Shown here one piece after another: positions 1 to 5,775 of a stretch of DNA of 6,819 nt. A program made the translations under genes and the position numbers. The stretch lies in contig DBYF01000058.1 in the NCBI GenBank assembly GCA_002310155.1, positions 7,256 through 14,074 on the forward strand, written 5' to 3'. The notes below the pieces were generated by a model. It did no database searches. It had not been told where the DNA came from and was given only the letters and a program-made list of their open reading frames with translations. The stretch is from Mageeibacillus sp. UBA1193 (GTDB lineage Bacteria > Bacillota > Clostridia > Saccharofermentanales > Saccharofermentanaceae). Numbering within the stretch: the stretch's first letter is position 1; the number at the start of each line of letters is the position of its first letter.

Positions 1-140
1 AGTACTTCCATAAGGCCCTCGTCGAGGAACCACTTATAGGAATTCTTCTGTACTTCAATAAGATCCGGGACTTCGATGACTTCGTTGATATGAGAATAAG
101 ACATTCTCTCTGCTCTTCCCTGCTTGATGGGACGCACCAT
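1..140 (-). CDS. rpoB: RNA polymerase beta subunit, amino-terminal fragment (cut by window edge)
   Basis: The 46 complete codons read from the ATG at 140 begin MVRPIKQGRAERMSYS and continue through DLIEVQKNSYKWFLDEGL. This is the conserved start of bacterial RpoB: the basic opening, the RMSYS segment and the LIEVQ.NSY.WFL block. RpoB forms half of the catalytic cleft of RNA polymerase and carries the rifampicin site, but only about 4% of the roughly 1200-residue protein is present, so no catalytic region can be judged. The start is fixed by the Shine-Dalgarno match GAGGTGAT at 146-153, five bases upstream of the ATG. rpoC would be expected downstream, outside the window. Unusually, the gene upstream is a foldase and not rplL. 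A dedicated promoter and a structured leader lie directly upstream. Confidence 0.95.
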   Translation of the reverse strand, partial: MVRPIKQGRAERMSYSHINEVIEVPDLIEVQKNSYKWFLDEGLMEV

Positions 141-296
141 TACACATCACCTCTCGACTTCGTAAACGATCTTCGTTTACGTGTACGCAAAAATAGATCG
201 CGCACCTTCCTATACCTACTCAGAAGCGGGCTTTGCAAGCTCAGCCCCTCTTCTCCGTCAAAATGGGTAAAGTAGCCCTACCCATTGTAACGCAGT
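141..296 (-). promoter_or_regulatory. Structured 5' leader of rpoB (candidate cis-regulatory RNA)
   Basis: The untranslated leader contains three inverted repeats in transcript order. H1 at 286-262 has AATGGGTA paired with TACCCATT around a 9-base loop and is followed by only a short U-run. H2 at 254-222 has AGAAG and GGGCT pairing with AGCCC and CTTCT across a small internal loop. H3 at 181-161 has CGTAAACG paired with CGTTTACG around a 5-base loop, ending 7 bases before the Shine-Dalgarno sequence. Alternative pairings exist. GGGCT in the H1 loop (278-274) could take the AGCCC arm of H2 (232-228), and CGATCT at 200-195 could pair with AGATCG at 172-167 inside H3. No open reading frame with a ribosome binding site is visible here. 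A regulatory role is inference; I do not recognise a named leader family. Confidence 0.45.
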
Positions 297-301
297 ATAG
301 A

Positions 302-330
302 ATGATACCACGATCTATTTCAAGTGTCAA
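302..330 (-). promoter_or_regulatory. Sigma-A-type promoter of rpoB
   Basis: On the minus strand a perfect -35 TTGACA (330-325) is followed by 17 bases and then the -10 TATCAT (307-302), five of six consensus. Transcription would start near 295-298, giving a leader of about 155 nucleotides before the rpoB ATG at 140. A second, overlapping arrangement is also visible: TTGAAA (323-318), an 18-base spacer and TATACT (299-294). The region may therefore hold two nested promoters. It lies between the foldase stop codon (356) and rpoB, so rpoB can be transcribed independently of the gene upstream. This is a sequence match only; no transcript data are available. Confidence 0.75.
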
Positions 331-335
331 TGCAA

Positions 336-354
336 ATTTTCTTTAACAGAAAAT
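336..354 (-). other. Weak A/T-rich inverted repeat after the foldase gene
   Basis: ATTTTCT and AGAAAAT form a 7-base-pair stem around a 5-base loop, starting immediately after the foldase stop codon. The stem has one G-C pair, and the downstream minus-strand sequence has only three Ts before a G and runs straight into the rpoB -35 box. It is a poor intrinsic terminator, so some read-through from the foldase gene into rpoB is likely. Confidence 0.3.
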
Positions 355-355
355 A

Positions 356-1948
356 TTATGTGAAGAAATCGATCAGGCCGTGATTGATCACTGTGTAGTA
401 AGATTCGTCACCGATCGTTCCGTTGTACCAAGCATTGTAATTTTCTGTCTTCATTGTATTGCGCAGATTGTTTACCCAAGCCTGAACGTTATCGCAGAAG
501 TAGAAGAGCTTAACGGAGTTAACGCACTTGAGAACGTACATATCGCCCTTCTTTCTGGAAGCGTCGAACAGCCATGTGATGAGCTCCTGGTCCTCAGCAG
601 CGAGAACGCCTTCTTCATCATCGTCAGAAATACGTGTTCTCGGGAAATACTCCTGGTCGTCTTCAGTGATTCCGGAAACATATCCGCCGGTAAGCAGATT
701 GGAAGCAGACTCGGTATGCTTCTTAACGATCTCGATGAAGTCAGCTTCGGAAGTAACAGAAGCCTTGTAGCCTTCGAGCTCAGCCATCAGCTTGTTATGA
801 GTCTCTGCCTTTTCGTCCATGGACTTGGAGATATCCTTGAGGACATCATCTGTAAGTTCAACGACACGGAAAGAAACTGTCGGAGTCTCATTGAGGTATG
901 CCTTCTCGAAAAGCGCTGCGTAGTAACCTACACCCTCGCTGTCCTGGAATACCATAGGAGTGTTCTCTGCTGTCTCCGGGTTGAAGCACAGTTCAGCGAA
1001 TTCCTTGTTATATGTCTCGACCTGGGACTTGGAAAGATCTGTCATAGTTGTCGGATCTTCACCTTCGTCCATGCGCTTCTTGTAGTTCTCATCGCAGTTC
1101 GCACGGACTCTGATCTTAAAGTCAACAGCGTTCTTGCAGCCGTCAGCGATCTTGTGAGCCTTCTCACTTGCTGCATCCATAGCTGCCTTCTTCTCATCCT
1201 CGGACGCATCAGCCTTTACATCAGCCGCTACGAAGTATACCTGGAGCTGTACGCTCTTGTAATCCTGAGGATTCTCATTGTACTTTGCCATTACAGCAGC
1301 TTCGTCCGGAGTAAATGTCATCTGGGTAACATACTCTTTATACTCTTCAACAACAGCCTGACGTCTCATGATCTTTCTGAAGATCTGAACTGTCATGCCC
1401 TTGCCGTAAGATCTCTGCAGGTACTGGTCCATAGTCATGTTGGAACCATAGAGTGCGTTGTACTGCTTAACTGTATCACGCATGCTCTCGACCTGGACCT
1501 CAGCATAGTCATTAGCAGCTGTGCTCTTGAAACCTTCATCCTTATCCGCAGCATCCGCGATCAGGTACTGTGCCTGAACTGTATTAGCCGCATTCTCCCA
1601 GAGCATCTCACGGTATGTCTGGCCATTGTTCGAGTTGTAAACAGATTCGAGATCCGTCTCGCTGTTGATGATACCGGCCATAACGTACTGGTTATAAGAT
1701 ACGCTGTAGAAGTAATTCATCTCAACGATGCTGATGCTCTTGACCTTCTTATCCTTACCGTCTACTGTGTGCATGATCTTCGCACCCGGCAGGATCTTTG
1801 CCGGAAGACCGGTCTGGTGGGCAAAATAGCAGAAGCAGAGAAGAGCCAGGAAAATCACAACCAGAGTGGCAATGATCTTGTTCTTCTTAGAAACTTTCAT
1901 ATGTTTTTTGGTCTTTGCTTTTCCGGACTTGTCCGTCTTATTAGACAT
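356..1948 (-). CDS. Membrane-anchored SurA/PrsA-like foldase with degenerate parvulin-like regions
   Basis: This 530-residue protein has a lysine-rich cytoplasmic start, one hydrophobic anchor at about 24-43 and a long extracytoplasmic part. Residues about 110-210 (GQTYREMLWENAANTVQAQ, then MTMDQYLQRSYG and a charged helix) resemble the SurA/PrsA amino-terminal chaperone domain. Two parvulin-like stretches follow. One is at about 228-300 (NPQDYKSVQLQVYFV with an Ala/Lys-rich helix and DFKIRVRANC); the other is at about 357-475, including ADFIEIVKKHTESASNLLTG and ITWLFDASRKKGDMYVL. The usual histidine of the first strand (RHIL in active parvulins) is missing, so prolyl isomerase activity is doubtful and a holdase role is more likely. 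The ATG at 1948 is chosen because AAAGGAAGG lies just upstream; an in-frame ATG at 1990 has no such site and sits at the predicted transcription start. Family assignment is by pattern, not alignment. Confidence 0.75.
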   Translation of the reverse strand: MSNKTDKSGKAKTKKHMKVSKKNKIIATLVVIFLALLCFCYFAHQTGLPAKILPGAKIMHTVDGKDKKVKSISIVEMNYFYSVSYNQYVMAGIINSETDLESVYNSNNGQTYREMLWENAANTVQAQYLIADAADKDEGFKSTAANDYAEVQVESMRDTVKQYNALYGSNMTMDQYLQRSYGKGMTVQIFRKIMRRQAVVEEYKEYVTQMTFTPDEAAVMAKYNENPQDYKSVQLQVYFVAADVKADASEDEKKAAMDAASEKAHKIADGCKNAVDFKIRVRANCDENYKKRMDEGEDPTTMTDLSKSQVETYNKEFAELCFNPETAENTPMVFQDSEGVGYYAALFEKAYLNETPTVSFRVVELTDDVLKDISKSMDEKAETHNKLMAELEGYKASVTSEADFIEIVKKHTESASNLLTGGYVSGITEDDQEYFPRTRISDDDEEGVLAAEDQELITWLFDASRKKGDMYVLKCVNSVKLFYFCDNVQAWVNNLRNTMKTENYNAWYNGTIGDESYYTVINHGLIDFFT

Positions 1949-1995
1949 AATTATGCCCTTCCTTTTCAATACATAATAAAATATCAGCACGCAAC

Positions 1996-2024
1996 ATTAT
2001 AATTCCCATGTCAAGAGAATGCAA
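1996..2024 (-). promoter_or_regulatory. Promoter of the foldase gene
   Basis: A perfect -10 TATAAT (2001-1996) lies 17 bases downstream of TTGCAT (2024-2019), a weak -35 with only the TTG matching. A TTGACA at about 2013-2008 is too close to this -10 to act as its -35. Transcription would begin near 1989, leaving about 40 bases of leader before the ATG at 1948. The 109-base gap after the metallopeptidase gene suggests the foldase starts its own transcript. Confidence 0.5.
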
Positions 2025-2057
2025 GAAAAGATTACTTTTCACCCTTTTCACGAGTTT

Positions 2058-3722
2058 TTAGATGTCGAATACCGCGTTCACCAGATTATTAAGATCCTGA
2101 TTATCCTGTCCCGCACACTCGAAAAGCACTTCGAAGAATCTGGCCTGTGTGGAGTTCGTGAAGGCATTTCTTCTTACATACTCGCGGATGATGCCGTGGA
2201 ACTCTTCTCTTCCGACGATCTCTTCCATCTGGTACAGTGCCTGTTTACCGATCTCATATGCCGCATAAACATACGCGTTTGTAGATTTGAAGGAATAGTA
2301 AGAACGGTTGACCGGGATCTGGTCCATCTGTTCTAGAGGCTTATACACATTCGGATTGGAAAGATCTTCATGGCTCCTCGAATACCTGTCGATCTCGCTC
2401 GAAATTCCCATATACTCGCAGTAAACGATCTCCGTATAAGAGGCGAAAGACTCGTCGAGCCACGGTTCCATACCGGAATTGCTGCCGACGATGCCCATGA
2501 ACCACTGGTGTCCGATCTCATGCGCAACAACAATGCACATGAGCTGGAACGGGATCGTTTCTCCGGGAAGCTGCATGCAGTAATAGGAGACCGCCGTACA
2601 GATGATGAGGTTCGGATACTCCATTCCGCCCGCGTCGATCGGAGCCAGGATGATGTCCAGTTCCGGATACGGATATTCACCGAATGCCGCACCGAAAGCA
2701 GCCAGAGAATCCTGCGCGGCTTTCAGGGAAGCCTCAGCACATGCGTCCATCTCATTCGAAGCCGGGTGCTTCTCGTCATAGACGACACGGATGTGGACAT
2801 CCTTATAGTCGCCCTCGAAGAGCTTGAATCCTGCACTCGCGCAGAAAACGAAGTCGCGGACGCACGGAGCGTCGATCGAGTACATGGTCTTATCTCCATC
2901 CTGCTTATACACTTCATCCGTACCGGTGGACAGGATCATGTAATCGGAAGGAACCGTAAGCATGACGTGGTAGTCGGAAACCTCAGAGTAGAAGCACTCA
3001 CCCATGTTATAGAACGCCTCGTGGGACCAGCCATCGTCTGTGTATACAGCGAGGATCGGGTAGAAATTCGTGACGTTGAATACGTCCTGATATACACCAT
3101 ATCTGTCGGCAAGAGTCGGGATCTTAGCAACGAAATCATAAGACAGTGTTGCCTCCTGATCCGGTTCGAGCGGCTGGGGAAGCGGGACCCATACGACAGA
3201 GACATCGTCATCGCGTTCATAATCCAGAGTGGAATTGCCGTACGTGATATTCGTGATCTCCGTCATAGCGCCATCTGAACCGCGCACGCCGGAAGTCTGT
3301 TCGTCTTTAAAGAGGCTGGAATAGTCGCGGAAGCAGAGTTCCGTCCACACTTTATCTGAATTGTTGAAAAACTGGATGACAACATGGCCGCTGACTGTAC
3401 GGTTCTTCGTATCCAGTTCCAGTCCCAGGTCATAGTGGAACCGCTTATCCGTCGGGAAATCGATCGCACAGTTCTTGACCGGTACCGGCGCCTGAAGATT
3501 CAGACCGGTCGACGGAGCAGTCGTATCTGTCGGAACCGTATCCGTCGGAGTCGTGTCTGTCGGAACATCCGTCGGTTCCAGCGAAGGATATGTTTCCGTC
3601 ATCTCCTCAGTCTCAATGCTGAGTTTTCCGTCCATTCTCTTCTGTCTGCCTTTACAGCCGGCAACCGAAAGCACAAGCGCCATCGCAAGCGTGACAGACA
3701 ACAGTCTTTTCATTGTTTTCAT
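2058..3722 (-). CDS. M1-family zinc metallopeptidase, lipoprotein
   Basis: This 554-residue protein is an M1 (gluzincin, aminopeptidase N-like) peptidase that acts outside the cell. A lipoprotein signal is seen: MKTMKRLL, a hydrophobic stretch and the lipobox VAGC with Cys23. Residues about 48-72 form a Thr/Pro/Asp-rich spacer with near five-residue periodicity. The beta-rich M1 amino domain follows (about 85-300). The substrate-binding motif appears as GGMEYP (365-370). Zinc ligands are His401 and His405 of HEIGH and Glu424 of WLDESFA, exactly 18 residues after the second histidine. The catalytic tyrosine is probably Tyr489 in AAYEIGKQ, equivalent to VYEKG in aminopeptidase N. The protein is shorter than the roughly 870-residue PepN type and lacks its large carboxyl domain. 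The start at 3722 has AAGGAGG five bases upstream. Substrate is unknown; peptide scavenging or surface-protein trimming is inference. Confidence 0.9.
   Translation of the reverse strand: MKTMKRLLSVTLAMALVLSVAGCKGRQKRMDGKLSIETEEMTETYPSLEPTDVPTDTTPTDTVPTDTTAPSTGLNLQAPVPVKNCAIDFPTDKRFHYDLGLELDTKNRTVSGHVVIQFFNNSDKVWTELCFRDYSSLFKDEQTSGVRGSDGAMTEITNITYGNSTLDYERDDDVSVVWVPLPQPLEPDQEATLSYDFVAKIPTLADRYGVYQDVFNVTNFYPILAVYTDDGWSHEAFYNMGECFYSEVSDYHVMLTVPSDYMILSTGTDEVYKQDGDKTMYSIDAPCVRDFVFCASAGFKLFEGDYKDVHIRVVYDEKHPASNEMDACAEASLKAAQDSLAAFGAAFGEYPYPELDIILAPIDAGGMEYPNLIICTAVSYYCMQLPGETIPFQLMCIVVAHEIGHQWFMGIVGSNSGMEPWLDESFASYTEIVYCEYMGISSEIDRYSRSHEDLSNPNVYKPLEQMDQIPVNRSYYSFKSTNAYVYAAYEIGKQALYQMEEIVGREEFHGIIREYVRRNAFTNSTQARFFEVLFECAGQDNQDLNNLVNAVFDI
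3513..3575 (-). repeat. Short Thr/Pro/Asp repeat in the lipoprotein spacer
   Basis: Codons 50-70 of the metallopeptidase encode successive PTDVP, TDTTP, TDTVP, TDTTAP units, with a matching imperfect 15-base DNA periodicity (recurring GTCGG on the plus strand). It would act as a flexible, extended spacer between the lipid anchor at Cys23 and the folded enzyme. Such tracts can change length by replication slippage. Confidence 0.7.
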
Positions 3723-3727
3723 AACAG

Positions 3728-3775
3728 CCTCCTTTTTCCCTATTTTCCATTTTCTTTTTCCTTTTTCTATTTTCC
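3728..3775 (-). promoter_or_regulatory. Polypurine intergenic tract ending in the metallopeptidase ribosome binding site
   Basis: On the coding strand 45 of 48 bases are purines; the only exceptions are Ts opposite 3742, 3749 and 3769. The tract contains two copies of GGAAAATAG and ends in AAGGAGG, the ribosome binding site for the gene starting at 3722. It fills almost the whole 54-base gap after the hemolysin III-family gene. It would be unstructured in mRNA, which may aid ribosome loading. I see no promoter in it. Confidence 0.55.
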
Positions 3776-3776
3776 G

Positions 3777-4571
3777 TCAAATAAAGAAGCAAAGCGCGAT
3801 CACGTGGCAGATCGCTCCGAAATCCACGAGAAGGTGGAAGATCATGTGTGCGAACTTAAATCTCATAAAGAAAAGCACTACGCTGGTGGTGTAGCAGATG
3901 CCTCCGGCCAGGATCAGCCAGAAAGTGATCGGTGATGCCTGCTCGTACAGGATCGGGAAGCAAAGCACGATCATCCAGCCCATCAGCAGATAAAGCACCG
4001 CGGAGAAAATATACGAGATAGCCGACTTGGAAAAAGCGATCGCCTTCACAAGGGTTCCGCCGATAACGACGAGCCACTGGGCGATGCAAAGGCCGATGCC
4101 CCACTTGCCGCCGATGATCGTCAGGCAGACCGGAGTATACGCGCCGGCGATAGCATAGAAGATCATGATATGGTCGAGACGGTTAAAAACTTCCTTCTGC
4201 TTGGTGCCATGCTTCATGGTATGGTCGATCGTGGACATCAGGAACATCAGGAATGTGCCGATGCAGAAGATAGAGATCGCAACAGTATCCAGGATCGCGT
4301 GTCCGCTCTTCGCATTCAGATAGGAATGTACAGCCGCGTACGGCAGGATGCCCAGCATAAAGACGGCCATGACACCATGTGTCGTCGCGTTACCGATCTC
4401 CTCACCGAAAGTCTCCTGCGTCTTTACCTTTCTCGCGGACTCCTCATCCGACCAGTTCAGGTCGCGAAGTCCTTCCTCAAGCGGATCTGCGGCAACTTCT
4501 GTCTGCGCCGCCTCCTTATGTGATCTCGAACCCTCCAGCCATCTGCGCCAGAATGCTTTGTTCGTTGACAT
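3777..4571 (-). CDS. Hemolysin III/PAQR-family membrane protein
   Basis: This 264-residue protein belongs to the HlyIII/YqfA family (PAQR, within the CREST hydrolase superfamily), with about seven hydrophobic segments after residue 60. Seen motifs are GEEIGNATTHG (56-66), STIDH with His117, RLDHIMIFYAIAGAYTP (131-147), and the closing HMIFH...CH with His242, His246 and His256. His117, Asp133, His242 and His246 match in spacing the zinc site known in adiponectin receptors (His-Asp 16-17 apart, then HxxxH). A metal-dependent lipid amidase or membrane-homeostasis role is possible for the family; true hemolysis is rarely shown. The first 55 residues are charged and hydrophilic, making the protein longer than the usual 210-220. 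AGGAGG eight bases upstream supports the ATG at 4571. It sits 79 bases after the membrane-protein gene and 54 before the peptidase gene, probably in the same transcript. Confidence 0.9.
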   Translation of the reverse strand: MSTNKAFWRRWLEGSRSHKEAAQTEVAADPLEEGLRDLNWSDEESARKVKTQETFGEEIGNATTHGVMAVFMLGILPYAAVHSYLNAKSGHAILDTVAISIFCIGTFLMFLMSTIDHTMKHGTKQKEVFNRLDHIMIFYAIAGAYTPVCLTIIGGKWGIGLCIAQWLVVIGGTLVKAIAFSKSAISYIFSAVLYLLMGWMIVLCFPILYEQASPITFWLILAGGICYTTSVVLFFMRFKFAHMIFHLLVDFGAICHVIALCFFI

Positions 4572-4619
4572 TACTTTGTCCTCCTAGATTTCCAGTTCTT
4601 TTCGTTCTATGTATTCCGA

Positions 4620-4632
4620 GCGGCTCTGCCGC
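4620..4632 (-). other. Small GC-rich hairpin in an intergenic gap
   Basis: GCGGC and GCCGC pair around a 3-base loop in the 79-base gap between the unrecognised membrane-protein gene and the hemolysin III-family gene. No T-tract follows on the minus strand, so it is not an intrinsic terminator. It could be an mRNA processing or stability element, or chance. Confidence 0.3.
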
Positions 4633-4650
4633 ACGGTACTCTCTCATTCT

Positions 4651-5682
4651 TTACGCATCGTCTCCGAATACGTCGATCTTCTCCGCTTCACCGTGTACAT
4701 CCGGGAAATCCAGACTCTCGTCTGCCGGCGGTGTCACCGGTTCTTCCTGTGGTGCTGCTGCCTCACCCGATGTCGGAGCCTGGGCCGGAAGCTCAATGGC
4801 TGTCGAAGGTGCGGTCGCCGGGAGCTCGATCGGAGTCGACGGCGAATTTGCCGGCAGTTCGATCGGTGTGGACGGAGAGTGGGCCGCCAGAGCGATCACC
4901 TGTGTCTCCTCAGCCGGCTGGGATGACGGTGCGTGGGCTGCCAGCGCGATCACCTCGGTCGGCTGTTCGCCCGCGGGAAGTGCTTTTGCAGCATCACCTG
5001 TAAGATTATGTGTCACGGTCTGGTCCTCTTCCTGCTTCTTCACCGGGAAGTTCTCCGCCGCGACTTCCGCCTTCTCATTCAGTACGATCGTACCCAGCGG
5101 GGAAGGTGCCTCCGGTTCAGGCGCAAAAGTCATGACCGGACTTCTGACTGCATTGTTTTTTCTGAAATGGTCGAAATCGTGGAGCTGCTTCTTCTCCAGA
5201 ACATAGGCGTTATGGTAGAACCTCACGATCTGCGACATGACATAGGCGATGATGACGACCGGCAGGATCAGATACGGGAGCTTCTCCGCCTGTTTCTCGG
5301 AACACATCCCGATCAGACCGGTAAACGGTGCGTGCGTCAATTCATAAATGCGGTTAAAGAACGTGGACAACAGCGAATCGACAATGTTCTTGCCGGGCTT
5401 GCCCGCCCGAGCCTCGATTCCGGGAAGGAACCACTTCGGAATATAAGCCAGAAGTCCGAAGGTACAGATGCCGAGCATGACCCATACTTTCTTCTTCCAG
5501 CAGGTCCAGATCACAGCCATGATCAGACCCAGGAGGAAGCAGACGCTCATGAGACGCTCGAAAAGGAAAATGTCCCTCGGAACATTCTTGGTGTAGCAGA
5601 AATATGCCGGGAAAGAGAAAAGGAAGAGCAGGCCGACCAGGACGCCGCCTAAGAAAATATCGCCGATGATATCGCGTTTCAT
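4651..5682 (-). CDS. Unrecognised four-helix membrane protein with repetitive Pro/Ala-rich tail
   Basis: I do not recognise this 343-residue protein. Hydrophobic helices are predicted at about 8-30, 43-61, 66-85 and 134-152. The distribution of Lys/Arg (MKR at the start, CWKKK after helix 2, RFYHN..EKKQ after helix 4) puts both ends in the cytoplasm and a loop of about 48 residues (86-133) outside. From about 185 the protein is low-complexity and rich in Pro, Ala, Glu and Thr. It contains five 11-residue units (244-254 and 262-305) of the form xIxLxAxxPST. It ends in an acidic segment (SLDFPDVHGEAEKIDVFGDDA minus its last residues). The ATG at 5682 has AAAGGAG about nine bases upstream. It is first in the probable envelope operon and divergent from nadB. 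A scaffold or docking role for the tail is inference only. Confidence 0.8.
   Translation of the reverse strand: MKRDIIGDIFLGGVLVGLLFLFSFPAYFCYTKNVPRDIFLFERLMSVCFLLGLIMAVIWTCWKKKVWVMLGICTFGLLAYIPKWFLPGIEARAGKPGKNIVDSLLSTFFNRIYELTHAPFTGLIGMCSEKQAEKLPYLILPVVIIAYVMSQIVRFYHNAYVLEKKQLHDFDHFRKNNAVRSPVMTFAPEPEAPSPLGTIVLNEKAEVAAENFPVKKQEEDQTVTHNLTGDAAKALPAGEQPTEVIALAAHAPSSQPAEETQVIALAAHSPSTPIELPANSPSTPIELPATAPSTAIELPAQAPTSGEAAAPQEEPVTPPADESLDFPDVHGEAEKIDVFGDDA
4768..4953 (-). repeat. 33-base repeat array encoding 11-residue units
   Basis: Five copies of an 11-codon unit are read on the minus strand: VIALAAHAPSS (244-254), a 7-residue insert, then four back-to-back units VIALAAHSPST, PIELPANSPST, PIELPATAPST and AIELPAQAPTS (262-305). 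The tandem part covers 4768-4899. Aligning two neighbouring units by eye (4834-4866 and 4801-4833) gives 24 of 33 identical bases, so the copies have diverged. The first two copies share the ALAAH variant and the last three the ELPA variant, suggesting stepwise duplication. Confidence 0.8.
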
Positions 5683-5711
5683 CTTCGCTTTCTCCTTTCT
5701 CGAAAAGATAC

Positions 5712-5731
5712 CTCGGACATACGTACCCGAG
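5712..5731 (-). other. Small inverted repeat in the 5' leader of the membrane-protein gene
   Basis: CTCGG and CCGAG flank a 10-base loop within the roughly 58-base leader between the predicted start of transcription (about 5740) and the ATG at 5682. The stem is short, five base pairs, and could be chance. No other structure was seen in this leader. Confidence 0.25.
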
Positions 5732-5746
5732 TTTACGCAATAATGT

Positions 5747-5775
5747 ATTATACATCTTCCCTATTCCCTTGTCAC
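5747..5775 (-). promoter_or_regulatory. Promoter of the minus-strand envelope operon
   Basis: The -10 is a perfect TATAAT (5752-5747), and 17 bases upstream is GTGACA (5775-5770), five of six matches to TTGACA. It would drive the membrane-protein, hemolysin III-family and metallopeptidase genes from about 5740. A 13-base palindrome, ATGTAT-T-ATACAT (5743-5755), covers the -10 and could be a repressor site, although such A/T-rich symmetry can arise by chance. The -35 box overlaps that of the nadB promoter on the other strand. Confidence 0.7.

Noticed and set aside
90..275. A 61-codon plus-strand frame across the rpoB start and leader
   Set aside because: It overlaps the rpoB start antisense, has no ribosome binding site and no recognisable content.
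262..286. Hairpin H1 as a full intrinsic terminator
   Set aside because: The 8-base-pair stem is followed by just four Ts including the stem end, then GACGG. At best it is a weak attenuator, so it is kept only as part of the leader.
380..2002. A 540-codon open frame on the plus strand opposite the foldase gene
   Set aside because: It is codon-aligned with the foldase frame, so it stays open merely because that gene avoids TTA, CTA and TCA codons. It starts with GTG without a ribosome binding site, and the translation is Leu/Ile/Val/Ser-rich with no recognisable domain.
2025..2040. GAAAAG-ATTA-CTTTTC hairpin after the metallopeptidase gene as a terminator
   Set aside because: Only six weak base pairs and no proper T-tract on the minus strand. 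It may not stop transcription.
2370..3278. A 302-codon open frame on the plus strand opposite the metallopeptidase gene
   Set aside because: It is also codon-aligned with the real gene, whose zinc motifs and signal peptide are clear. The antisense product shows no motif.
3777..4571. Calling the hemolysin III-family protein a virulence toxin
   Set aside because: The name is historical. The sequence shows a PAQR-type membrane protein with a probable metal site, and nothing in the context suggests a toxin.
4379..5206. A 275-codon Ser/Ala/Gly-rich frame on the plus strand
   Set aside because: It spans two minus-strand genes and their gap, and its apparent repeats are the antisense of the 33-base repeats. 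No start signal is seen.
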